From Solimonas sp040066175 (GTDB lineage Bacteria; Pseudomonadota; Gammaproteobacteria; Nevskiales; Nevskiaceae), in the NCBI RefSeq assembly GCF_040066175.1, contig NZ_JBEAAM010000018.1, forward strand, positions 20,013 through 84,012: a stretch of DNA of 64,000 nucleotides, written 5' to 3'. The notes below the pieces were generated by a model, which was not told the DNA's origin, searched no databases, and saw only the letters and a list, made by a program, of their open reading frames with translations. Each line of letters opens with the position of its first letter. Within the stretch, counting starts at the first letter, position 1. The position numbers were made by a program, and so were the translations under genes. Below, piece by piece: positions 53,271-60,589 of this stretch.

Positions 53271-54473
53271 ATGAACGTTACCCACGAACACCTCGAACTG
53301 TACCGGACGACGAAGAAGTTCGTGGAGGACGAGATCAATCCGCACGTCGAGGAATGGGAAGCGGCCGGCATCTGGCCCGCGCGCGAGGTGTTGAAGAAGA
53401 TGGGCACGCTCGGCCTGCTCGGCATCACCAAGCCGGTGGAGAACGGCGGCCTGGGCCTCGACTACTCCTACCAGGTGCTGTTTGCGCAGGCGCTCGGCAA
53501 CTGCAGCTGCGGCGGCGTGCCGATGGGCATCGGCGTGCAGACCGACATGGCCACGCCGGCGCTCGCGCGCTTCGGCTCGAAGGAACTGCGCAAGGAGTAC
53601 CTGGAGCCGGCGATCCGCGGCGACATGGTCGTGTCGATCGCGGTGTCCGAGGCCGGCGCCGGCTCCGACGTCGCCGGCGTCAAGACCTGGGCGCGCAAGG
53701 ATGGCGACGACTACGTCATCAACGGCTCGAAGATGTGGATCACCAACGGCACGCAGTCCGACTGGGCCTGCATGCTGGTGAACACCTCCGCGGGCAAACC
53801 GCACCAGAACAAGAGTCTGATCGTCGTGCCGATGGACGCCAGGGGGATCGACCGCAGGGCCAAGCTCGACAAGCTCGGCATGCGTTCGTCCGACACGGCG
53901 ATGATCTTCCTCGACAACGTGCGCGTGCCGCGCCGCAACCTGATCGGCCAGGAAGGCCTGGGCTTCATGTACCAGATGATGCAGTTCCAGGAGGAGCGCC
54001 TGTTCGGCGCCGCCAGCGGCATCGACGGCCTGCTGAACCTGATCAAGGAGACGATCGACTACACCGGCCAGCGCCAGGCCTTCGGCCAGTCGATCCTCGA
54101 CAACCAGTACGTGCATTTCCGTCTCGCCGAGCTGCGCACCGAGGTCGAGGCGCTCAAGGCGCTGATCTACCAGACCACCGAGGAATACATCTCTGGCAAG
54201 CACACGCCCGAGCACATCGCGATGCTCGCATCGATGTGCAAGCTCAAGATCGGCCGCGTATCACGCGAAGTCACTGACGGGCTGCTGCAGTTCTGGGGCG
54301 GCCAGGGCTTCATGTGGGAGAACAAGGTCGCGCGCGCCTACCGCGACACGCGCCTCGTCTCGATCGGCGGCGGCGCCGACGAGATCATGCTCGGCATCAT
54401 CTGCAAGGCCATGGGCATCCTGCCGGGCAAGAAGAAGTTCGAGCAGCGCAAGGCCGCGCAGCAGGCAGCCTGA
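53271..54473 (+). CDS. Acyl-CoA dehydrogenase, AtuD-like
   Basis: Flavoprotein of 400 aa similar to AtuD, the citronellyl-CoA dehydrogenase of acyclic terpene breakdown. FAD segment is VSEAGAGSDVAGVKT, and the C-terminal GGGADEIMLGIICKAMGIL matches that subgroup. The AtuD substrate claim is inferred from similarity only; no other atu genes are present. The ATG at 53271 has GGAG 6 nt upstream. Confidence 0.85.
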   Translation: MNVTHEHLELYRTTKKFVEDEINPHVEEWEAAGIWPAREVLKKMGTLGLLGITKPVENGGLGLDYSYQVLFAQALGNCSCGGVPMGIGVQTDMATPALARFGSKELRKEYLEPAIRGDMVVSIAVSEAGAGSDVAGVKTWARKDGDDYVINGSKMWITNGTQSDWACMLVNTSAGKPHQNKSLIVVPMDARGIDRRAKLDKLGMRSSDTAMIFLDNVRVPRRNLIGQEGLGFMYQMMQFQEERLFGAASGIDGLLNLIKETIDYTGQRQAFGQSILDNQYVHFRLAELRTEVEALKALIYQTTEEYISGKHTPEHIAMLASMCKLKIGRVSREVTDGLLQFWGGQGFMWENKVARAYRDTRLVSIGGGADEIMLGIICKAMGILPGKKKFEQRKAAQQAA

Positions 54474-54490
54474 GCGTCAGCGGCCGCGCT

Positions 54491-55351
54491 TCAGTTGAAG
54501 TTCACGGTCGTTGCGCGGCGCGCCACGATCGTGACGTTGAGCTTGCGCAGGAAGCGCACCGCGTCGTCGTTGCTTTCGCCGGGCTCGTCGCGGTCGGCGT
54601 CGCAGGTGAACGCGAGCGTATAGCTCCCGGCGTTGAGGAAGCCGATCGCGTAGCGCCCATCGCCGGCATTGACGATGGCTGACTGGATCGGCTCCGGGTC
54701 CAGCCCATCGACGTCGTCGGTTGCCGCGTTGCTGCCGCTGAAGGCATACACGGCCGGGCCAGAACAGTTGTCGAGCAGCGCGGACGACGCCGTTCCGCCG
54801 ACCGTGCCTGCCTCGTCATCCAGAACCGTCCGCAGCCTGGGACGCAGCTCGTAGCGGCCGTCCTGCGTCCGGAACAGGGAACGCCGCAGGTCGAAATCCA
54901 CCGTCACCGCGACCGAGCGGCGGCGCTCGACTGTGAAATCCGTCGAGACCGTCAGCTGCGGCCTGTACTCGTCCGGAACGACGAGTGACTCGCCAATCGT
55001 GCTGCCACGCTCGAGCACGTAGGAGTCCGCCGCGCCCGCCGCCGCATCGACACGGAATTCGATCTTGCGATAGCGCCCCTGCGGCAGGCGCCGATCGGCC
55101 AGCAACGCGAAATGATCGCCGCCGGTCAGTTCCAGCAGATTGACGGCGACCGGCGGCGACAGGCTGATCGACTCGCGCTGATCGTCGTCGGTCACGAACA
55201 CCACGCGGCTGAACTGCACGACGACGGCATCGACGCCATCCACCGGCGCATCGGCGACGGAGAGGGTCACGCGCCCCTCGTCGTCGAACAAGGAACATCC
55301 CGCCAGCGCGAGACACACCAGCACCACACCCGCTCTTCTTGCATTGACCAT
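54491..55351 (-). CDS. DUF4382 lipoprotein
   Basis: Secreted lipoprotein of 286 aa. The lipobox LALAGC places the lipid Cys at residue 19. The DUF4382 domain follows (TLSVADAPVDGVDAVVVQFSRV, then VNLLELTGGDHFALLADRRL). A C-terminal Big/peptidase-like region (YAIGFLNAGSYTLAFTCDAD) appears to be an Ig-like repeat. Function unknown. It converges on the AtuD-like gene. Confidence 0.82.
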   Translation of the reverse strand: MVNARRAGVVLVCLALAGCSLFDDEGRVTLSVADAPVDGVDAVVVQFSRVVFVTDDDQRESISLSPPVAVNLLELTGGDHFALLADRRLPQGRYRKIEFRVDAAAGAADSYVLERGSTIGESLVVPDEYRPQLTVSTDFTVERRRSVAVTVDFDLRRSLFRTQDGRYELRPRLRTVLDDEAGTVGGTASSALLDNCSGPAVYAFSGSNAATDDVDGLDPEPIQSAIVNAGDGRYAIGFLNAGSYTLAFTCDADRDEPGESNDDAVRFLRKLNVTIVARRATTVNFN

Positions 55352-55433
55352 GCGTACACCGCGAAAGAACCACCGTGGACAGTCGGCCGAAAGCGCCAAC
55401 ATCGGCCGCGTCCCGGATTCTACCGCCGCAAAA

Positions 55434-55457
55434 AAAGGCGGGCCGCGGCCCGCCTTT
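55434..55457 (-). terminator. Terminator of the ComEA-like gene
   Basis: An 11-bp stem (AAAGGCGGGCC/GGCCCGCCTTT). On the minus strand it is followed by a run of T, a classical intrinsic terminator 22 nt after the comEA stop. Confidence 0.88.
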
Positions 55458-55478
55458 GGAATCCTCCCTTGGGACCGA

Positions 55479-55745
55479 TCAGTCCTTGATCTTGATGCTG
55501 TCCTTGTTCTGTTCGTAGATCGACTTGCCGACGCCGCCGACGCGCATGATGTCCTGCGGACTCTTGAACTCGCCCTTGGCCGCGCGATCCTTGACGATCG
55601 CCTCCGCCTTCGCCGGGCCCACGCCCTTGAGTTCCTTGGCCAGCGTCTTCGCATCCGCCGTGTTGATGTTCACCGGCCCGGCCTGGGCCACCATCGTCGC
55701 CATCGTCAGTGCCGCCGCAGCCAGCAGCTTCGCCATCACGTTCAT
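55479..55745 (-). CDS. comEA: ComEA-type helix-hairpin-helix protein
   Basis: Exported DNA-binding protein of 88 aa with a signal peptide (LLAAAALTMATMVAQA). It then has two helix-hairpin-helix motifs (NINTADAKTLAKELKGVGP and FKSPQDIMRVGGVGKS). ComEA takes part in DNA uptake during transformation. The ATG at 55745 has GGGAGAC upstream. Its own terminator follows. Confidence 0.85.
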   Translation of the reverse strand: MNVMAKLLAAAALTMATMVAQAGPVNINTADAKTLAKELKGVGPAKAEAIVKDRAAKGEFKSPQDIMRVGGVGKSIYEQNKDSIKIKD

Positions 55746-55810
55746 GTCCAGTCTCCCTTGTCCTTGCACACCGCACGTCGCGGTCAGCACACGTTAGGCG
55801 CGGGACACGG

Positions 55811-55873
55811 AAAAAACACTTGGCCGGATGGCTAGATCCCCATCCGCCGGATGGCGGATGCCGCACTGGCCAA
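55811..55873 (-). terminator. Terminator closing the TBDR/sulfotransferase cluster
   Basis: On the minus strand the AspH-type gene is followed by a two-tier structure. The inner 8-bp perfect hairpin (CATCCGCC/GGCGGATG) lies inside an outer TTGGCC/GGCCAA pairing, then GTGTTTTTT. It closes the five-gene unit. Confidence 0.75.
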
Positions 55874-55903
55874 CCGGAGGATTGACAGCGAAAGACGCCG
55901 CAT

Positions 55904-57010
55904 CTAGGCGGAACTGTCTGCACCCATCGCAAGCAACTGGCCCAGACGGTGAATCTCGCTGGTCACAGCAACGAAGGCCCTTTGTTCTGACTCCGTCAGA
56001 TGTGGATTCCACGCATCGAGCAGCAGAATCGCTCGGAAGTGACCGCTGTTATTCCACGCCTCGTGCTCGTAGGTGTCGTCAAACACCATCACCCGCCCTT
56101 CGTGCCAAGCGCGCGCTTCGCCTGCCACCTTCAAGGCGCATCCCTCTGGAACAACCAACGGCAGATGCACGACGACGCGCGCGTTCGAATCACCACGATG
56201 TGGAAGAATACGAGTGCCAGGGCTCAGGATGGAGAAGCAGATTTCCGGAGCGAAGCCAGGCACGCGGAACAAGGGCAGTGTCTCCAGGAGCGCAGCCGTC
56301 TGCGGGCAGCGTGCGCAGTTCTCCTCGTTGCGCACCCCGTGGCGATAGAAGAAGTAGGCGTCCCAACTCGGCGACACGCCATTGCCGGTCAGATACCTAG
56401 GGATCTGACTGGGCGACGTGAACTTGAGGAACGACTCCACACCGCTCGCCCCGGCGTGGATCGCCAGAAACTCGTTGCGGATCGTGTCCCAATTGCTTTC
56501 GAGCACGCTGACCCACGGCAGCAGTGCCGTGTCGATCCATGGACTCGCCGGCACTCCCGGAATCAGGTGCTTCTTGGGCTGCTGCCGCGGATCATCCGGA
56601 TTGATGAGCAGGCCTTCGACATAGCCGTCGACGAAGCGATCAATGCGTCCGGTATCCGGCAGCTGCTGCTCCTCCCGTGCGCGGGCGATGGCCGCGTGCA
56701 GGCGTGTCCTCTGGAAATCGGCCACGACGGCAACGCCTGCTTTGACATAGTGTCGCAGCCAGGCCGGAGTGGTCGAATTGTCGCGCCAGTACCCGAGCCT
56801 GCGGGCATCCTGCAGCGCGCGCAGGCAGTTGCGCGCACCGTGGTCGGCCTCGCCCACCTGACGCTGAGCCAGGCCAAGAAAAAGCCGAGCGACATAGCGC
56901 TGCGGCTCCGCTTGCAGCAATGGATCGAGGAGGTCCAGCGCCCGCGCCCACTCCCGGTTGCAGCACAGCTGGATCCCGAGTTGCGCCTGCACATCGCCAG
57001 CAGCATTCAC
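55904..57010 (-). CDS. Aspartyl/asparaginyl beta-hydroxylase-type 2OG-Fe(II) oxygenase
   Basis: Protein of 368 aa. The N-terminal half has TPR-like helices (LGIQLCCNREWARALDLLDPLLQAEP). The C-terminal AspH/LpxO-type oxygenase domain carries the Fe ligands as LPHRGDSNARVVVHLPL and DDTYEHEAWNNS (His...His). It would hydroxylate Asp/Asn side chains or a lipid. The GTG at 57010 starts 19 nt after the upstream gene; in-frame ATGs further up overlap that gene. Last gene of the cluster. Confidence 0.85.
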   Translation of the reverse strand: MNAAGDVQAQLGIQLCCNREWARALDLLDPLLQAEPQRYVARLFLGLAQRQVGEADHGARNCLRALQDARRLGYWRDNSTTPAWLRHYVKAGVAVVADFQRTRLHAAIARAREEQQLPDTGRIDRFVDGYVEGLLINPDDPRQQPKKHLIPGVPASPWIDTALLPWVSVLESNWDTIRNEFLAIHAGASGVESFLKFTSPSQIPRYLTGNGVSPSWDAYFFYRHGVRNEENCARCPQTAALLETLPLFRVPGFAPEICFSILSPGTRILPHRGDSNARVVVHLPLVVPEGCALKVAGEARAWHEGRVMVFDDTYEHEAWNNSGHFRAILLLDAWNPHLTESEQRAFVAVTSEIHRLGQLLAMGADSSA

Positions 57011-57029
57011 GATCGACGCCCTTCGCCAC

Positions 57030-57710
57030 TCACGCCGGCTTCTGCCTGAACCAAGCATTGAATGCCGCGGTGACACGCTGGCCATCGCCCTGATACGGCA
57101 TCACCTGATGCATCAGCCAGGACGGGAACAGAACGAGTTCACCCGGCTTCAGATGGAAACTTGCAGGACGTATGCCCCACGGATCCTTCAGGTTCACGCA
57201 GCCCAGATCGACGAACGCCGATGCGACTGCCGCGGGGTGCGAGAACACCAGCGCACCACTTTCGGGATGCCCACTGCGATCCTGTCCCGCGTCGACGCAG
57301 TAGACCCCGGACCAACTCGCCATCGGGTGATTGTGCTGGCCAAAGTAACCTCCGCGGCGCGTGATATGGAACCAGGCACTCGCGCGCACTTCGAGCCGCT
57401 CCATCTCCGCGCGCGCATAGCCACTCAGCTCGGAAACCGCCTTGAACAGCGCAGAGAAACAGAACGCGCGCAGCTCCGCAATCGGCGGATCAGGCCACTC
57501 GAACAGATCGAAGCGACTCTCGAACAAGCCCGGTCGAATGTTCATCGTCGGATCGGGATTTCGATAGACATCGCCCTCGGCCTCCCGGCGCAGGAACAGC
57601 TCGCGCAGCGACTGGTTCAGTCGCGCGGGTTGAGGATGCTCGGCCCGCACCATCGGAACCGCGAAACCCGGAAAAACTTCGAACCTCGCTCCCTGCGCTC
57701 GCTGCGTCAT
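57030..57710 (-). CDS. TIGR02466-family 2OG-Fe(II) oxygenase
   Basis: Oxygenase of 226 aa. The Fe-binding HxH/D region is GQHNHPMASWSGVYCVD and the second His is SWLMHQVMPYQGDGQR, followed by the cosubstrate Arg and AFN. This family is uncharacterised and often sits beside TPR-sulfotransferases and TonB receptors. Start ATG at 57710 overlaps the sulfotransferase stop by one base (TGATG). Confidence 0.85.
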   Translation of the reverse strand: MTQRAQGARFEVFPGFAVPMVRAEHPQPARLNQSLRELFLRREAEGDVYRNPDPTMNIRPGLFESRFDLFEWPDPPIAELRAFCFSALFKAVSELSGYARAEMERLEVRASAWFHITRRGGYFGQHNHPMASWSGVYCVDAGQDRSGHPESGALVFSHPAAVASAFVDLGCVNLKDPWGIRPASFHLKPGELVLFPSWLMHQVMPYQGDGQRVTAAFNAWFRQKPA

Positions 57711-59497
57711 CACTCAATCTCGTCGCCCAGCGCCTCGATCAATGGTCGCAGCCAGCGCTCGTAAGATTTCCAACGACCGACCGCCCGCGCGTACATCGGC
57801 TGACGCACCTGCCAGCGACTCGGCGTCAGCACTGGACGGTTCTGCTCATGAAAGCGCAGGCAGGCGTCATTCCACGACAGACCCACCGCTTCGATCAGCG
57901 CCCGCGCGCCGTGTTCGGGACTTGCAACCAAGTCTTCGTACACACACTCATACATATGATCCGGCAAGACGTGGCACCAATGCCTCATCAGCCTCATGTA
58001 CTCCCGGTAGAAGTGGCCCAGGTCGGCGAGGTCCGTCGCGAATCCCTGCTCCAGCGCGAAGTTTTCGCCATAGATCGACAGGCAGACGTCCCTGGGGTCG
58101 CGCCGACACCAGATCATGCGCGCGCGCGGAAAGATCAGTGCGATGAGGCCAACATGGAAGAAGTTCAGCGGCGCCTTGTCGACCAGACGCTCCGCATCAC
58201 CCCTGGCGCGGCGCACCAGCGCGGACAGATAGTCCGCCGCTGCGCCCTGCAGGACGCTCCGGTCGGCCGCGGACAACGCTTCCGGCCAACGTTGAATCGT
58301 GCCGATCCGCTGCGGCATCGAACGCGCGATCTCCGACATCTCTCGCAATTCACCCAGGCCCCGCGCATCCGGGTGTGCCGCGATGATCTGCTCCACCAGC
58401 GAAGTTCCGCTGCGCGGCATACCGAGCACGAACACGGGCCGCTCATCCGCGCTGCCCTGGCCCGAGAGCCTGGCGATCGCGTCCGACGAAAATGCTTGGA
58501 TCAGACGGTCGACGCGTGCAACCGTGCGCTGTCGGTCATATGGGCCGACCTGCTGCCGCCGCGCCGCATTGGCCTGACGCCAGGCTGAGAACGCCTCGTC
58601 GTACCGCCCCTGCGCATCGAAGACCTTGCCCAGCCCGAAACCCACGTTCGCGCGATCCGGAGGTGGGCGCTTTGGATCCGAGACGATGGCTTGCGCCTGA
58701 GCCACCAGCAGATCATCGGCACGGCCACGGACCAAAGTCAGCAGACCCTCCAGCGCCATCGCCCAGTTGGGCCGCAGCTCCAGGGCGCGCCGGAAGGACC
58801 GCTCGGAGTTCTCGCGCTCCCCAAAATCTTCCAGCATCTGGGCATGGCCCATGTGCATCTCGGGCGAGTCCGGCACGGCTTCGGCGCCACGACGGTAGGT
58901 TTCCAGGGCACGCTCGAGATGACCGCGCGCGAACTGCACGTCGGCCAGGCCCTTGTAGCCATCGGCCTGATTCGGCTGGAGGGCAATCACACGCTCCCAC
59001 AAGGCCTCCGCGCCGTCGTCATCCCCGCAGTTCGCGAGTGCGCGGGCGTAGGTCGCGAGCGTCGTCACGCGATCGGGCTTGAGCATCAATGATCGCTCGA
59101 AGGCCTCGCGACACGGACCGAGCTGCCTCAGGTCGCCCAGGGCTTTGCCCAGGTTGTGCCAGATATCCGCGTCGTCCGGGCGCAGTTGGGCGGCGCACTG
59201 CCACTCGGCGACCGCCGCCCCGGTCTGCCGCGACAGCATCAGCACGAGGCCAAGATCGGAGCGTGCGTCGAAGTTCTCTGGGTCGATGCCGATCGCCTGG
59301 CGCAGGAAATCGATGGCCGATGCGCCTTGCCCCTGCCGCCAGGCGATCGAGGCGAGTCCGCGGTAGGCGTCCACAGCCACGTCCCTCTCACCGCACAGGA
59401 CTGCGAAGGCGCTGCGCGCGGCATCGAGTTGCCCGCGATGCAGGTCGGCGAAGGCCTGTCGCAGGCCTTCATGCGGGGTTTGCGTCTGTTTAACCAT
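57710..59497 (-). CDS. TPR-repeat sulfotransferase
   Basis: Protein of 595 aa. Residues 1-320 form TPR repeats, and a PAPS-dependent sulfotransferase domain follows. The 5'-phosphosulfate loop is VLGMPRSGTSLVEQI (about 357-371). The 3'-phosphate site is MIWCRRDPRDVCLSIY (about 470-485). The TPRs suggest a protein or peptide substrate, as in tyrosylprotein sulfotransferases. PAP made here could be removed by CysQ at 3.1 kb. Confidence 0.92.
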   Translation of the reverse strand: MVKQTQTPHEGLRQAFADLHRGQLDAARSAFAVLCGERDVAVDAYRGLASIAWRQGQGASAIDFLRQAIGIDPENFDARSDLGLVLMLSRQTGAAVAEWQCAAQLRPDDADIWHNLGKALGDLRQLGPCREAFERSLMLKPDRVTTLATYARALANCGDDDGAEALWERVIALQPNQADGYKGLADVQFARGHLERALETYRRGAEAVPDSPEMHMGHAQMLEDFGERENSERSFRRALELRPNWAMALEGLLTLVRGRADDLLVAQAQAIVSDPKRPPPDRANVGFGLGKVFDAQGRYDEAFSAWRQANAARRQQVGPYDRQRTVARVDRLIQAFSSDAIARLSGQGSADERPVFVLGMPRSGTSLVEQIIAAHPDARGLGELREMSEIARSMPQRIGTIQRWPEALSAADRSVLQGAAADYLSALVRRARGDAERLVDKAPLNFFHVGLIALIFPRARMIWCRRDPRDVCLSIYGENFALEQGFATDLADLGHFYREYMRLMRHWCHVLPDHMYECVYEDLVASPEHGARALIEAVGLSWNDACLRFHEQNRPVLTPSRWQVRQPMYARAVGRWKSYERWLRPLIEALGDEIE

Positions 59498-59518
59498 CGG
59501 ATATCGTCGTGTTTGCGT

Positions 59519-60526
59519 TCATTCGGCGGCGATCGTGCAGCCGACCAGGTGGGATCCCTCATGGATCTCGCCGATTTCAATCGAGCGGAAGCCCAACTCC
59601 CGCAGCCTTGTCTCCCATTCGACCAGAGCACCTGTGTCCAGCGCGTATGCAACAAGTTCGCCGACTCGCAGCCGGTGATCCACCAGCTCGTCCTGCAGCC
59701 GCTGCAGGTGTGCCCGGGCAGTTCCGGCCGCTCCGACCAGTGCAGTCTGCACCAAGTGCATGATGCGCTGCGCGGTGTCGTCGAGCACATCCGTGCATTC
59801 GCCGGTTTGCACTCGCTCGCTCAGTTCGGCGAGCGCCATGTTCAACGCAGAACGAGCTTTTTCCGCAGCAGCGCCTGCAGGACGTGATCCAGTCGCCGCG
59901 GCGATCAGCGACAGTATCCGCTCGGCCCGGGCAACCACGCCATCCGTGCGCAACAGCCAGTCGCAGTGGTCGCGTTCAGACGCGGCGACACGCGCCAGGT
60001 ATGAATCAGCACAATGCGCGATCGCCGCGAAGGTCGCGCCGGGCTTCAGCACGCGCGCCAGCTCGGACCACGCGACATCATCGGCGCAGTACTCCAGGGC
60101 ATACTGGCTGTAGATGTGATCGATACTGTGGTCGGACAGGGGCAGTCGCTGGACGGACGTTTGCGCATGCACGCGGACGCGGGCCCGCATGTCGTCGCTC
60201 AGGTCTTCAAGCCAGTGCAGATTCAGACGGGCCGCGTCGATGCCATGGAACACGGACGGACGAACCGAAACGCCGGCCTCATCCAGCAGCCTGATCAGCG
60301 ATCCATTACCACACCCAACCTCCATCACTACATGCTCTGGTCGAATCCGCTGAAATCGCGTGCGCCAGTAGTTCTCGGTGGCGCTCCCGTAATGCCCCTC
60401 GAAGCTTCCAGGACACGAATGCCGAACCTCGCTGGACCAGTAGCGGCTCCAGGCGCGCGCACGCAAGGCATGATCCGGATCCGCTGACAACTTGACCTCG
60501 GGCGAGTCACTCACCCCGCCGACCAT
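59519..60526 (-). CDS. Class I SAM-dependent methyltransferase
   Basis: Methyltransferase of 335 aa. The SAM motif is VVMEVGCGNGSLIRLLDE, followed by HGIDAARLNLHWLEDL and YSQYALEYCADDVAW (acidic and post-II regions). The C-terminal half is a helical extension of unknown role. The ATG at 60526 or GTG at 60514 may start it. It follows the TBDR gene across a terminator, leaving it open to partial readthrough. Confidence 0.82.
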   Translation of the reverse strand: MVGGVSDSPEVKLSADPDHALRARAWSRYWSSEVRHSCPGSFEGHYGSATENYWRTRFQRIRPEHVVMEVGCGNGSLIRLLDEAGVSVRPSVFHGIDAARLNLHWLEDLSDDMRARVRVHAQTSVQRLPLSDHSIDHIYSQYALEYCADDVAWSELARVLKPGATFAAIAHCADSYLARVAASERDHCDWLLRTDGVVARAERILSLIAAATGSRPAGAAAEKARSALNMALAELSERVQTGECTDVLDDTAQRIMHLVQTALVGAAGTARAHLQRLQDELVDHRLRVGELVAYALDTGALVEWETRLRELGFRSIEIGEIHEGSHLVGCTIAAE

Positions 60527-60543
60527 AACCGGCGCGGCAACGC

Positions 60544-60572
60544 AAAAAAAGAGGGCCCCTGCCGGGGCCCTC
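60544..60572 (-). terminator. Intrinsic terminator after the TonB receptor
   Basis: A perfect 9-bp stem (GAGGGCCCC/GGGGCCCTC) with a 4-nt loop, followed on the minus strand by seven T. It lies between the receptor and the methyltransferase gene, so the receptor probably outnumbers the downstream enzymes. Confidence 0.9.
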
Positions 60573-60589
60573 CGAGGACGCACAGCCGA

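Noticed and set aside
55882..55910. TTGACA near 55882 as a plus-strand promoter
   Set aside because: There is no matching -10 or downstream plus-strand gene, and it lies beside the 3' end of the AspH-type gene.
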